From Paractinoplanes tereljensis (lineage in GTDB: Bacteria; Actinomycetota; Actinomycetes; Mycobacteriales; Micromonosporaceae): a stretch of DNA of 64,000 nt. The notes under the pieces were generated by a model. That model was not told where the DNA came from and did no database searches. It saw only the letters and a program-made list of their open reading frames with translations. The stretch is from positions 62,001-126,000 of the forward strand of contig NZ_BOMY01000061.1 in the NCBI RefSeq assembly GCF_016862435.1. Direction: 5' to 3'. The position numbers and the translations under genes are program-made. Below, piece by piece: positions 41,257 through 49,168 of the stretch (positions are counted from its first letter, which is position 1; each line of letters starts with the position of its first letter).

Positions 41257-42748
41257 AGTGAATGATCCGATCAAGGTCGCGCCCGAACGCCCGGTCGGCG
41301 GTGCCTTCCGGCACGACCTCCGCGATCCGGTCCAGCCCGGCCGGAACAACAGCCCCAAGCAAATTCCCCTGATGTACGGCGAGCAGCTCGCACGCCAGCA
41401 CATCGCGCACCCCGGCGATCGCCTCACCGAGGCACTCGGCGGCCTCGAACCCGAAGCTCTGCACGTCCTCCTGCCCGAGCGAGGTCTCCATCGCACCGAG
41501 CAGCGCCGGCATCGCAAACCGGCGCAGCCGATGGGTGACGCCAACGGCCCGCTTGTGCACGGTCACCATCCCGGCGTGCAGCCCGGGGTAGTCGGACAGC
41601 TGCCGGGGCAGCCCGGTGAGCGCACCGTCAAGAAGCCGATGCAGCCGGGCGGTGCCGAGCTCAGCGAGGTGAACCAGAGCGGTGCTCAGGGAGCTCACCG
41701 CCGCGACCAGATCGGTCCCGGCAAACCCGAACGTCCCCACAAACCGCCCGTCGAGGTGCGCAGGCGAGTCGGTGACCGCCCCCAGCGCCCGGTCAACGGC
41801 CTCTTCAACGCCCGCGACCGCCCGAACCGCCACAGCGATAGCCGGCGCAGTAACCCGAAACGACACCGGCGCTTGAAGCGCCCGCCCCGCCCCGACGCCC
41901 GCCAGCACGCCGCCCGCGCCGGGCGCAGAGCCCGGGATGGGCGGGCTGTCTGGGTTGAGGAGGGTGCGGAGTGTGGTGAGGACGTCGGCCAGCTCGGGGC
42001 TGTCGGCCAAGGCGGGATGCAGCGGGTCGTGGCTGGCTCGGAGCACGGCATGTGAGGCCGCCGTCGCGGCGGTGATCTGGGTCAGCAGCGCGCGGGTCTC
42101 GGCGGCGGCGAGGATGGCCAGACCGGTCAGGCCGGGGACGCCCTCCAGGAAGGCGACGCCCTCCTTCGCCTCGAACGGGCGCGGCGAGAGGCCGGCGGCG
42201 GCCAGCGCGGGGGCGGCGTCGATTGCGGCGCCGGCCCGGTCGAGGACCTGACCGATTCCGATCAGGACGGCGCCCGCGTGGGCCAGCGGGATGATCTCGC
42301 CGGCCGCGCCGCCGCGCAGCGGGATCGCCGGGACCACGTCGGCGTCGAGCAGGGCGAGCAGGTGCCGGCAGAGGTCGGGGGAGGCGCCGGCGGCCGGGTG
42401 CAGGAGGGTGCGCAACCGAGCCGCGAGTAGGGCGCGGGCCTCGGCCCGGCGCAACCACGGCGCCGAGCCAACGGCCCGGCCGACCATCAGGTTGTTCTGC
42501 TGGCGGGCCTGGGCATCGGCATCGAGGCGCACGCCGGACATCGCGCCCATTCCGGTGTTCACCCCGTAGACGGGCTGGTCGCCCGCGAGGTCGTCGAGCA
42601 TCGCCCGCCGGTTGGCGGCTACCGCGGCGAGCAGGCCATCGGAGAGCACGATCCGGCGCTCGCCCCGGGCCACCGCGCCGATCACCGCGCGATCGAGCTG
42701 CTCGGCCCGGTCGATTCTGATCAGCGGTGGAGGACCGTCGACGCTCAT
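41234..42748 (-). CDS. Aromatic-ammonia-lyase-like enzyme lacking the MIO serine (Ala-Ala-Gly)
   Basis: A 504-residue HAL/PAL superfamily protein. Kept features are VYGVNTGMGAMSG (Y61), FEAKEGVAFLEGVPG, and the C-terminal METSLGQEDVQSFG. The MIO triad position reads RGGAAGEIIPLAH, i.e. A148-A149-G150, so the serine that becomes the electrophile is absent, and the next Asp is Glu. A classical ammonia-lyase mechanism is therefore unlikely. It is coupled (ATGA) to an ornithine-cyclodeaminase-family gene upstream and is downstream of the same promoter, so both should act on one substrate, probably an unusual amino acid. Confidence 0.8.
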   Translation of the reverse strand: MSVDGPPPLIRIDRAEQLDRAVIGAVARGERRIVLSDGLLAAVAANRRAMLDDLAGDQPVYGVNTGMGAMSGVRLDADAQARQQNNLMVGRAVGSAPWLRRAEARALLAARLRTLLHPAAGASPDLCRHLLALLDADVVPAIPLRGGAAGEIIPLAHAGAVLIGIGQVLDRAGAAIDAAPALAAAGLSPRPFEAKEGVAFLEGVPGLTGLAILAAAETRALLTQITAATAASHAVLRASHDPLHPALADSPELADVLTTLRTLLNPDSPPIPGSAPGAGGVLAGVGAGRALQAPVSFRVTAPAIAVAVRAVAGVEEAVDRALGAVTDSPAHLDGRFVGTFGFAGTDLVAAVSSLSTALVHLAELGTARLHRLLDGALTGLPRQLSDYPGLHAGMVTVHKRAVGVTHRLRRFAMPALLGAMETSLGQEDVQSFGFEAAECLGEAIAGVRDVLACELLAVHQGNLLGAVVPAGLDRIAEVVPEGTADRAFGRDLDRIIHYLTFSST

Positions 42749-43749
42749 CGGTAGTCGAGGATTGTGCCTGCGCTGGCGGTTTCGGCTCTGGTCAGGATCA
42801 GGTGGGCCAGGGCCACGTCGAGGATGGACAGGCCGCGGTGCCAGAACAGGATGCGCTCGTCGGGGTGTTCGCGGCCGGGCATGGCGCCGCTCACGATCTC
42901 GCCGATCTGGGCGTAGAGGGTGTCCTCGCTCAGGCGGCCGGTGTCTACGTGGGCGCGCAGGGCGCCGAAGCGGCCCGAGCGGGACTCGCGCCAGTCGTCG
43001 ACGACCACCTTGTCCATCACGTCGAGCAGGTCCAGTTCCACGGCGCTGATGGTCCCGTACGGAACCACGAAAGCGCCGGGCTTTACCGAGGCCGTACGCA
43101 AAAGGGGTGTTGGTTCTTCCAGCCTTGAGGCTTCCACCAGGATGTCGGCCTGGTCGAACGCCTCCTCCGCGGTGGCCACCGCCCGCACCGGGGTGTCGGT
43201 GACCTCGCGCAGGCGCGCGGCGAACGCCTCCCGGGACTCGGGGCGGCGGCTGGTCACCCGGATCTCCTCGAGCGGGAACAGGCTGTCCAGCATCGTGACG
43301 TTGGCGAAGGCGGTGCCGCGCGCGCCGACGTGGCCCAGGATGCGGGAATCGGGGCGGGCCAGGTGTTTGGCGCCGACCGCGGTCATCGCGCCGGTGCGTA
43401 CCTCGGTGATCAGCGTGGCGTCCATGATGGCGAGCGGCACCCCGGTGGTGGGGTCGTAGACGGTCATCAGGGCCAGTTCGCTGGGCAGGCCTTTCTGATA
43501 GTTCGGCACGAAGTCGCCGACGACCTTCACGCCGCTCAGCCCGTGCTCGCCGAGCGTCGAGACGTGGCCGCGCAGGATGTTGAAATGGCCGACGCCACCG
43601 TTGTCGGGCACCAGGTGGGTGCGCGGCTCGAAGACCGTGTGGCCGCGGCCGTGGGCGTCGACGACCGACTCGACGGCGGCGATGACATCGGTGCTGGTGA
43701 TGCCGAGACCGTCGATGTCGCCCCCGGAGAGGAAGCGAATCTGAATCAT
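42745..43749 (-). CDS. Ornithine cyclodeaminase / mu-crystallin family protein
   Basis: A 334-residue Rossmann protein. TEVRTGAMTAVGAKHLARPD and ILGHVGARGTAFANVTMLDS are the NAD(P)-binding signatures of the family, whose members are ornithine cyclodeaminase, ketimine reductase, alanine dehydrogenase and opine-type enzymes. The ATG at 43749 follows GGGTGCATGTC; a longer reading to 44217 lies opposite the RpiR gene and is rejected. It is the first gene of a two-gene operon with the MIO-less lyase. Confidence 0.88.
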   Translation of the reverse strand: MIQIRFLSGGDIDGLGITSTDVIAAVESVVDAHGRGHTVFEPRTHLVPDNGGVGHFNILRGHVSTLGEHGLSGVKVVGDFVPNYQKGLPSELALMTVYDPTTGVPLAIMDATLITEVRTGAMTAVGAKHLARPDSRILGHVGARGTAFANVTMLDSLFPLEEIRVTSRRPESREAFAARLREVTDTPVRAVATAEEAFDQADILVEASRLEEPTPLLRTASVKPGAFVVPYGTISAVELDLLDVMDKVVVDDWRESRSGRFGALRAHVDTGRLSEDTLYAQIGEIVSGAMPGREHPDERILFWHRGLSILDVALAHLILTRAETASAGTILDYR

Positions 43750-43807
43750 GACATGCACCCTATAGCCTAGGTGTTTCAAGTTATTCAGGTACGGCGAAGG
43801 GGTGCCC

Positions 43808-44620
43808 ATGGCGCGCGCGGAGGACTGGCTGCTCGCCCTGGCCCAACGGCACCGGCTCTCGCCGACCCAGCGCCAGATCGTGCAGCGGATGCTCGGCATG
43901 TTCCCGGACGTAGCGTTCAAATCAACCATCGAGATCGCCGAGCAGACCGGCGTGAGCCAGCCGACCGTGACCCGGCTTGCCACGGCTCTCGGGTTCGCCG
44001 GTTTCCCCGAGTTCCGGGCGGCGCTGCGCGACGCGGTGCTGTCCGCGTCGGCCGCCCCCGAGCACCAGGAGACCTCCCCGGTCGACCAGGAGATAGCCAA
44101 CCTCGCGAGCCTGAACCGGGTGCTGGGCACCGACGCCACCCGCGAGGCGGTGCGGCTGCTGGCCGGCACCAGCCCGCTGGGCGTGCTCGGCCTGCGCGCG
44201 TCGGCCGCCCTGGCCACCTATTTCGGCTACTTCGCGAAGCGGTTGCTGCCCGCGGTGACCGTGTCGACCGACGCGAGCACGATCGACGACACCGTTCTCC
44301 AGCTGCACCAGCAGGGCGCGACCGCGGTCTTGGTCTTCGCGATGCCCCGCTACCCGGCCGCCACGGTCGGCGCCATCCGGCTGGCCCGCGAGCTGGGCCT
44401 GGCCACGGTGGTGGTCACCGATACGGCGCTGGCCCCCTTCGCCGCCGCCGCCGACATCCTGCTGGTAGCCCCGGTCGGCACCGAACTGGTCTTCGACTCC
44501 CACGCCGCGGTCGTGGTGCTGGCGATCAGCCTGCTGGACGCGATCGCCCGCACCGCCCCACAGCAAACCCAGGAACGCCTGGAGGCCCACGAGGCCTTGG
44601 TAGACCGCTGGATCTTCTAG
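43808..44620 (+). CDS. MurR/RpiR family transcriptional regulator
   Basis: A 270-residue protein. The N-terminal helix-turn-helix spans about residues 25-75 (FKSTIEIAEQTGVSQPTVTR) and a SIS sugar-phosphate-binding fold about 100-260. AAGGGG 6 bp before the ATG at 43808 supports that start over the GTG at 43802. It is divergent from the cyclodeaminase-lyase operon by 58 bp and is its likely regulator. Confidence 0.87.
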   Translation: MARAEDWLLALAQRHRLSPTQRQIVQRMLGMFPDVAFKSTIEIAEQTGVSQPTVTRLATALGFAGFPEFRAALRDAVLSASAAPEHQETSPVDQEIANLASLNRVLGTDATREAVRLLAGTSPLGVLGLRASAALATYFGYFAKRLLPAVTVSTDASTIDDTVLQLHQQGATAVLVFAMPRYPAATVGAIRLARELGLATVVVTDTALAPFAAAADILLVAPVGTELVFDSHAAVVVLAISLLDAIARTAPQQTQERLEAHEALVDRWIF

Positions 44621-44871
44621 ACAAAGGCCTTTTTCGGTACGGCCTGCGACCCCACAACCGCAAGCACACCCGACCGCCGCCACCGCGCGGCCGGGTGCAA
44701 CACCAGCGCGTGCAGCGACTCTCGCGCAACCGGACCCCCCAACCCCAACCCCCGCCCGGCGTGGGGCCGGGCCCGCCCGTAGCGGGCGCGCGGAGGGCGA
44801 GTTGCACCTACCTGGACCGAGTGCCACGGGACTGAGCCGGCGCGTACCAAAAGGGATTGAATTACCGGTTC
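44621..44871. other. Gap filled by a repeat-bounded element
   Basis: 251 bp between the RpiR stop and the lipoprotein stop. Its left end (CCTTTTTCGGTACGGCC, 44629 on) is an imperfect inverted copy of its right end (GGCGCGTACCAAAAGG near 44839), and the right part is dispersed repeat A. No coding frame is convincing. Confidence 0.5.
44763..44855 (+). repeat. Dispersed repeat family A, copy 3
   Basis: Same core as at 458-527 and, on the other strand, 21544-21634: GCGGAGGGCGAGTTGCACCT and GACCGAGTGCCACGGGACTG, preceded by a GC hairpin and followed by the outer block GGCGCGTACC. Confidence 0.8.
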
Positions 44872-45483
44872 TTAGCTTTTGCCGGTGTCGAGGATCTTGG
44901 CGGTGGCGGTGATGGTCTTGGAGCGCTTCTTGCCGTCGGCGCCCAGGGCCCAGATCGCGTAGGTGTGTTTCTCGGTCGAGCCGACCTCGGTGGCGCAGCT
45001 GAAGGTGAATTCCTCGGTGCCGGTCAGCGGCTCCGGGCCGTAGGTGCCGGGGGTGTTGGTCGGGTCGTCGACGCTGAGGGCCGCGCTGTCGGCGCCGGTG
45101 ATCGTCCACTTGATGATGGCCGGGACGGCGGGGGCGCGGAACACCGCGGTGCCCTCGGGGCATTTCGGCTTCTGCACCAGCTTGAACGAGACGATGGTCG
45201 GGCCGGAGTCGGTGGTCTTCGTCTTCGTCGGGGTCGGCTTGGTGGTCTTCTTGACCTTCGCCGAGGTGGTGGTCTTGCCCGGTTCCGGGGCGGCGGTCTC
45301 GGTCGGCCCGGTGGTCGCTTCCGAGGTCGGGTTGTCGCCAGTGCCGGAAGCGGAGTCGGAGTCGGCGTCGACGGAGGCCGCCACGGTGGTGGACGCGGCC
45401 GACGGGGAGTTGGTGGCTTTGCAGCCGGAAAGGATCACGAGCGTGGTCGCGGCCAGGGCCAGGACCGTCGTCTGCGTCTTCAT
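44872..45483 (-). CDS. Thr/Lys-rich lipoprotein with Ig-like C-terminal domain
   Basis: A 203-residue lipoprotein (lipobox VILSGC). Residues about 24-92 are a low-complexity Ser/Thr/Lys/Pro stalk. Residues about 95-203 look like a small beta-sandwich (PTIVSFKLVQKPKCPEGTA, a Cys pair, ending in a strand-rich TITATAKILD). Extracellular role unknown. Confidence 0.75.
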   Translation of the reverse strand: MKTQTTVLALAATTLVILSGCKATNSPSAASTTVAASVDADSDSASGTGDNPTSEATTGPTETAAPEPGKTTTSAKVKKTTKPTPTKTKTTDSGPTIVSFKLVQKPKCPEGTAVFRAPAVPAIIKWTITGADSAALSVDDPTNTPGTYGPEPLTGTEEFTFSCATEVGSTEKHTYAIWALGADGKKRSKTITATAKILDTGKS

Positions 45484-45558
45484 GCGATGAACGGTAGGGA
45501 TCTTGCTACTTTCTGTGCTCCTCCATTCGTGCCGTCCGCCCGGGCCGGATTAATCGCG

Positions 45559-45587
45559 TTGCCGCGCCGGCCGGAGGTCCCTACCGT
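45559..45587 (+). promoter_or_regulatory. Promoter of the 15-codon ORF
   Basis: TTGCCG (45559-45564) and TACCGT (45582-45587) with an ideal 17-base spacer, 37 bp before the small ORF start. Confidence 0.5.
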
Positions 45588-45624
45588 ATTGCTCACCACC
45601 GATCACCACGGTCAGGAGAGACAG

Positions 45625-45672
45625 ATGTTCCGGCACGGCATTCGAGGTCACGGCAAGCGGTGGCGTCTCTGA
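45625..45672 (+). CDS. 15-residue small ORF with its own promoter, ribosome site and terminator
   Basis: The ORF encodes MFRHGIRGHGKRWRL, very basic and His/Arg-rich. AGGAGA lies 5 bp before the ATG. A promoter lies upstream and an intrinsic terminator downstream, so the unit is complete. It could be a small basic protein, a leader peptide or the coding part of a small regulatory RNA located directly before the tRNA cluster. No family is recognised. Confidence 0.45.
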   Translation: MFRHGIRGHGKRWRL

Positions 45673-45696
45673 CGTGTGTAAGTCAGGCCCACCGCC

Positions 45697-45733
45697 GCCG
45701 CCCCGATCACCGGGACAGGCGGCTTTTCTGTTT
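45697..45733 (+). terminator. Intrinsic terminator before the tRNA cluster
   Basis: GCCGCC (45697-45702) pairs with GGCGGC (45718-45723), with an inner CCG/CGG extension, followed by TTTTCTGTTT. One of the few T-tailed terminators in the window. Confidence 0.7.
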
Positions 45734-45736
45734 CTT

Positions 45737-45809
45737 GCGGCTGTAGCTCAGTAGGGAGAGCGCCACCCCGCCAAGGTGGAGGTCGCCGGTTCGAACCCGG
45801 TCAGCCGCT
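45737..45809 (+). tRNA. tRNA-Gly (GCC)
   Basis: A 73-nt cloverleaf: acceptor GCGGCTG pairs with CAGCCGC, anticodon loop CCGCCAA gives GCC, and the T arm has GGTTCGAACCC. CCA is not encoded. Confidence 0.93.
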
Positions 45810-45812
45810 CGC

Positions 45813-45886
45813 GTCGCCGTAGCTCAGCAGGTCAGAGCGCGGAGCTGATAACTCCGAGGCCGGTGGTTCGAACCCACCCGGCGACA
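45813..45886 (+). tRNA. tRNA-Ile (GAT)
   Basis: A 74-nt cloverleaf: acceptor GTCGCCG pairs with CGGCGAC, anticodon loop CTGATAA gives GAT, T arm GGTTCGAACCC. CCA is not encoded. Confidence 0.93.
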
Positions 45887-45905
45887 CCGGCCGCAAGGCC
45901 GCAAT

Positions 45906-45978
45906 GGTGGCTGTAGCTCAGTGGTAGAGCGCCGGGTCGTGGCCCCGGAGGTCGCCGGTTCGAATCCGGCCAGTCACC
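45906..45978 (+). tRNA. tRNA-His (GTG)
   Basis: Acceptor GTGGCTG pairs with CAGTCAC (one G-U), anticodon loop TCGTGGC gives GTG. The extra G at 45906 faces the discriminator C at 45978, the G-1 identity mark of histidine tRNA. Confidence 0.93.
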
Positions 45979-45980
45979 CG

Positions 45981-46053
45981 GCCCCCGTAGCTCAGCGGAA
46001 AGAGCGCGGCGTTCCGAGCGCCGAGGCCGCTGGTTCAAATCCAGCCGGGGGCA
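45981..46053 (+). tRNA. tRNA-Arg (CCG)
   Basis: Acceptor GCCCCCG pairs with CGGGGGC, anticodon loop TTCCGAG gives CCG, T arm GGTTCAAATCC. It follows tRNA-His by 2 bp, so the four tRNAs are probably one transcript. Confidence 0.93.
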
Positions 46054-46095
46054 CGCAGCCTTGTGCGCGGCGCGGCGCGGGTGGAGGCTGAGGGC

Positions 46096-47040
46096 GTGAC
46101 CGGAAGCCCTCAGTTGCCGCCGCTCAGCGGGGCCGGTGCGTGGCTCAACTCGCGGCCGCTGCTGCCCGAAGAACTGCGCGGCCGCGTCGTACTGGTCAAT
46201 TTCTGGACGTTGACCTGCATCAACTGGCTGCGCCAGGAACCCTACGTGCGAGCCTGGTCGCAGGCCTACCGCCACGACGGCCTGCTGGTGATCGGCGTGC
46301 ACACGCCGGAGTTCTCGTTCGAGCACGACGTCGCCGGCGTGAAACGCGCGGTGCAGGAACGGGAGATCGACTACCCGGTCGCGGTCGACAGCGACTACGC
46401 GATCTGGTCGGCCTTCGACAACCACTACTGGCCCGCGCTCTACTTCGCCGATCGGGACGGTGCGCTGCGCGACTTCCACTTCGGAGAGGGCCGCTACGAG
46501 GAGTCGGAGCGCCGGATCCAGCGGCTGCTCGGCATTCACCGGGAGCCCACCGCGGTGCGTGCGCTCGGCGTCGAGGCGCCGGCCGATTGGGACCATTTGC
46601 GTACGCCGGAGACCTACCTCGGCACTGCCCGGGGCGAACGGTTCGCGTCGCCGGGTGGGGCTCGCGACGGCTCGCACACTTACGCGCCGCCGGGCTACCT
46701 CGACTTCAACGACTGGGCACTCGACGGCGTCTGGACGGTCGGCCGGGAAAGCGTCGAGCTCGACGAGGCCGGCGGCAGCATCGGCTTCCGTTTCCAGGCC
46801 CGCGACGCCCACGTCGTGCTGGCTCCGGCCGGCGAGGATCCCATCCCGTTCCGGCTCTTCGTCGACGGCGAGCCGCCGGGCGAGAACCACGGCGCGGACG
46901 TCGACGAGCAGGGCCACGGCGTGCTCGGTCCCGGCCGCCTCTACCAGCTGTTCCGCGAGCGCGAGAAGGTCCGCGAACGCACCCTGGAGATCACCTTCGC
47001 GGAGCCGGGTGCGCGGGCCTACTCGTTCACCTTCGGCTGA
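46096..47040 (+). CDS. Thioredoxin-fold protein related to the DipZ C-terminal domain
   Basis: A protein of 314 residues. WTLTCINWLRQEPYVRAWSQ and VIGVHTPEFSFEHD correspond to the thioredoxin-like periplasmic part of DipZ, with the two-residue-spaced Cys pair reduced to a single Cys (CINW). A C-terminal beta-rich part (about 210-314) follows as in DipZ. There is no signal peptide or CcdA-like membrane part, so this copy would be cytosolic. The GTG at 46096 has GGAGG 8 bp upstream. It begins 43 bp after the tRNA cluster. Confidence 0.8.
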   Translation: MTGSPQLPPLSGAGAWLNSRPLLPEELRGRVVLVNFWTLTCINWLRQEPYVRAWSQAYRHDGLLVIGVHTPEFSFEHDVAGVKRAVQEREIDYPVAVDSDYAIWSAFDNHYWPALYFADRDGALRDFHFGEGRYEESERRIQRLLGIHREPTAVRALGVEAPADWDHLRTPETYLGTARGERFASPGGARDGSHTYAPPGYLDFNDWALDGVWTVGRESVELDEAGGSIGFRFQARDAHVVLAPAGEDPIPFRLFVDGEPPGENHGADVDEQGHGVLGPGRLYQLFREREKVRERTLEITFAEPGARAYSFTFG

Positions 47041-47695
47041 CGACCAGGCCGGTCTCGTACGCGAAGACCACCAGCTGAGCCCGGTCGCGGGCGCCGGTCT
47101 TCATCATCGCGCGGTTGACGTGGGTCTTCGCGGTGGCGGTGCTGATCCCGAGCCGGTCGGCGATCTCGTTGTTGGCCAGTCCGGTGCCGACCAGCGCGGT
47201 GATCTCCCGCTCCCGGCCGGTCAGCACGCCCAGCGCGGCCTCGCCGGTCACCGCGCCGGGGTCGGGCTGGGCCAGGAAACGTTCGATCAGGGCGGTGGTC
47301 GCGCTCGGTGACAGCAGCGATTCGCCGGCCGCTATCACCCGTACGGCCTGAAGAAGCTCGCCGGGATCGACTCCCTTGCCCAGGAAGCCGGAGGCGCCGG
47401 CGCGCAGCGCGGCGACGACGATGTCGTCGGTGTCGAACGTGGTCAGGACCAGCACGCGCACGCCGGCCAGGTCCTCGTCGCCGGTGATCCGGCGGGTGGC
47501 CTCGATGCCGTCCATGCCGGGCATCCGGATGTCCATCAGGATCAGGTCGGCGCGGGACGAGCGGGCCAGCGCCACCGCCTCCTCGCCGGAGGCGGCCTCA
47601 CCGACCACCGTGATGTCCGGTTCGCCGTCGAGCAGCAGACGGAAGGTGGCCCGCAGCAGGGCCTGGTCATCGGCGAGAAGCACCCGGATGGTCAC
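47027..47695 (-). CDS. NarL/LuxR-type response regulator, no adjacent kinase
   Basis: A 222-residue response regulator. The receiver domain has acidic DDQ near the N-terminus, the phospho-acceptor in LILMDIRMPGMDG, and LTTFDTDD; the C-terminal HTH is LTGREREITALVGTGLANNE then STATAKTHVNRAM. The GTG at 47695 gives a standard N-terminus. It overlaps the thioredoxin-like gene's 3' end by 14 bp. No histidine kinase is nearby, so it is an orphan; the divergent UspA gene recalls the DosR-UspA link of mycobacteria. Confidence 0.9.
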   Translation of the reverse strand: MTIRVLLADDQALLRATFRLLLDGEPDITVVGEAASGEEAVALARSSRADLILMDIRMPGMDGIEATRRITGDEDLAGVRVLVLTTFDTDDIVVAALRAGASGFLGKGVDPGELLQAVRVIAAGESLLSPSATTALIERFLAQPDPGAVTGEAALGVLTGREREITALVGTGLANNEIADRLGISTATAKTHVNRAMMKTGARDRAQLVVFAYETGLVVSRR

Positions 47696-47730
47696 CCGAC
47701 CATTCTGGCCCGGTTCAGGGCGTCCCGTCG

Positions 47731-47748
47731 GTACCGCAGGTGCGGTAC
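47731..47748. promoter_or_regulatory. 8-bp inverted repeat GTACCGCA-GG-TGCGGTAC
   Basis: Perfect arms (47731-47738 and 47741-47748) in the gap between the response regulator and UspA genes. A looser GTTCCC / GGGAAC pair follows near 47756 and 47782. Either could be the regulator's own operator. Confidence 0.45.
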
Positions 47749-47829
47749 GAGGAAAGTTCCCGATGGGCAATGTTTCGCGATGGGAACGGAGCTATTGCTG
47801 AACGGTTACCGTCGCGATAACGTCCGAGC

Positions 47830-48261
47830 ATGGACGGTCCCAGCGCGATCTTGGTGGGCGTCGACGGCTCGGCGACCTCGATGCGGGCGGCGGCCTATGC
47901 CGTGGGGCTGGCCCGGCGGCAGCGCTGCAAACTGGTCGCCGTCTACGTGCGGTCCCTGCCCTCGGCGATCATGCCGCTGGCCGATCTCGGCGGCGGCGCC
48001 ACCACCACGCTGATCGCCACCCACGACGACGTCGAGAAGGAGCTGCGGGCCTCGATCGGGCTGTGCGCCGAGATGGCGGTCGACGCCCGGCTGGTCGTCC
48101 GCACCGGCGAGCCCTACGCCGAGCTGCTCGACGTGGCCCGGGAGATCCAGGCCGACGCGGTGATCGTCGGCCGGTCCGCGCAGGCGCTGCACCGGTTCGC
48201 CGGTTCGCTAGCCACCAAGCTGGTCCGCTGCGGCCGCTGGCCGGTCACTGTCGTCCCCTGA
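47830..48261 (+). CDS. Universal stress protein (UspA family)
   Basis: A 143-residue single UspA domain. ILVGVDGSATSMRAAAYAV opens the fold and AVIVGRSAQALHRFAGSLA corresponds to the ATP-binding loop, though the usual GxxGxxxxxxxxxG spacing is only partly kept. Divergent from the response regulator. The 3' end overlaps the convergent PaaX gene by 54 bp. Confidence 0.85.
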   Translation: MDGPSAILVGVDGSATSMRAAAYAVGLARRQRCKLVAVYVRSLPSAIMPLADLGGGATTTLIATHDDVEKELRASIGLCAEMAVDARLVVRTGEPYAELLDVAREIQADAVIVGRSAQALHRFAGSLATKLVRCGRWPVTVVP

Positions 48262-49059
48262 CAGCGCCGGCACGGTCTCCAGCAACCCGGCCGCGATCGT
48301 GGCGGCCGGGCCGGCCAGCTGCTGGTTGAGGCGGAAGAACAGCTCCTGGGCCGCAACCGCGGGCCACGACTGCGGCAGATGCGGCATCGGCAGCCGGGGA
48401 TCGCGGCGGATGATCTGCAGCCAGTCGGTGACCAGGTGCAGCTTGGCCGCGAGCGGGTCGGCCGGTATCGCGGAGCCTTCCCAGCGCGTACCGAAATCGG
48501 TGTATCGGGCCGCCAGGGCCGGCAGGTCGTAGGCCCCGGCGATCATCTCGGTGACGTCGGTGGAGGCGTCGGCCCGCGCGTGGAAGACCCGGATGTGCGG
48601 GCCGAGGGCCAGCACCGACTCAATCTCCGGGGTGCCCGGGGCGATCCACAGTCCGCCCTGCACCGGGCCGAACCCGGCCCAGGCCAGCGCGGCCCGCAGG
48701 TCGTGCCGTTCGCGCTGGCGCTCGCCGGGCAGTGAGAACGCGAGCAGCGTCCAGGTGCCGTCCCAGTCGTGGTTGACCGCGCCGGTCTGCCACAGCCGCA
48801 CCGCGCCGTCGTGCAGCACCCGCACCGAGCGGCCGGTCAGTCCGAAGTACATGCGGCGGCCGTGCCGCTGCCGGCGCAGCAGGCCGCGGGCGGTCATCCG
48901 GGTCAACGTGGACCGGGTCGCCTCCTCGGAGATTCCGGCGCGCGCGAGCACCTCGATGACGCTTCCGGAGTAGACACACACGCCCTGGTCGAGGACGTGA
49001 TCACCCAGGAACGTCAGCATGATCGCCGAGGCAGCCGGTGACGGGGGCACGTCGCGCAC
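48208..49059 (-). CDS. PaaX family transcriptional regulator
   Basis: A protein of about 283 residues. The N-terminal winged helix is MLTFLGDHVLDQGVCVYSGS to TRSTLTRMTARGLLRRQRHG, followed by the PaaX central domain (WTLLAFSLPGERQRERHDLR, GGLWIAPG) and C-terminal domain. Family members sense aryl-CoA esters or related ligands. The start is uncertain: GTG 49059, GTG 49050 or ATG 49020. It is divergent from the branched-chain-type ABC operon and is its likely regulator. Confidence 0.85.
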   Translation of the reverse strand: MRDVPPSPAASAIMLTFLGDHVLDQGVCVYSGSVIEVLARAGISEEATRSTLTRMTARGLLRRQRHGRRMYFGLTGRSVRVLHDGAVRLWQTGAVNHDWDGTWTLLAFSLPGERQRERHDLRAALAWAGFGPVQGGLWIAPGTPEIESVLALGPHIRVFHARADASTDVTEMIAGAYDLPALAARYTDFGTRWEGSAIPADPLAAKLHLVTDWLQIIRRDPRLPMPHLPQSWPAVAAQELFFRLNQQLAGPAATIAAGLLETVPALSGDDSDRPAAAADQLGG

Positions 49060-49105
49060 AGTACCGGCGTTGTTAGCGGCATGTGCTGTGATGTCGGGCA
49101 ATTTA

Positions 49106-49119
49106 TTGACCAGCGTCAA
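49106..49119. promoter_or_regulatory. Inverted repeat TTGAC-CAGC-GTCAA
   Basis: Perfect 5-bp arms with A/T-rich flanks in the divergent gap between the PaaX regulator and the liv-type operon; a second TTGACG box lies at 49133. Likely PaaX operator and promoter. Confidence 0.5.
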
Positions 49120-49168
49120 ATTCGCGCCTAACTTGACGACACCCGCTCCTGAGTACACGGAGGTACTC

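Noticed and set aside
42745..44217. 490-codon reading of the cyclodeaminase
   Set aside because: The first 156 codons are antisense to the RpiR gene; the ATG at 43749 gives the normal family length.
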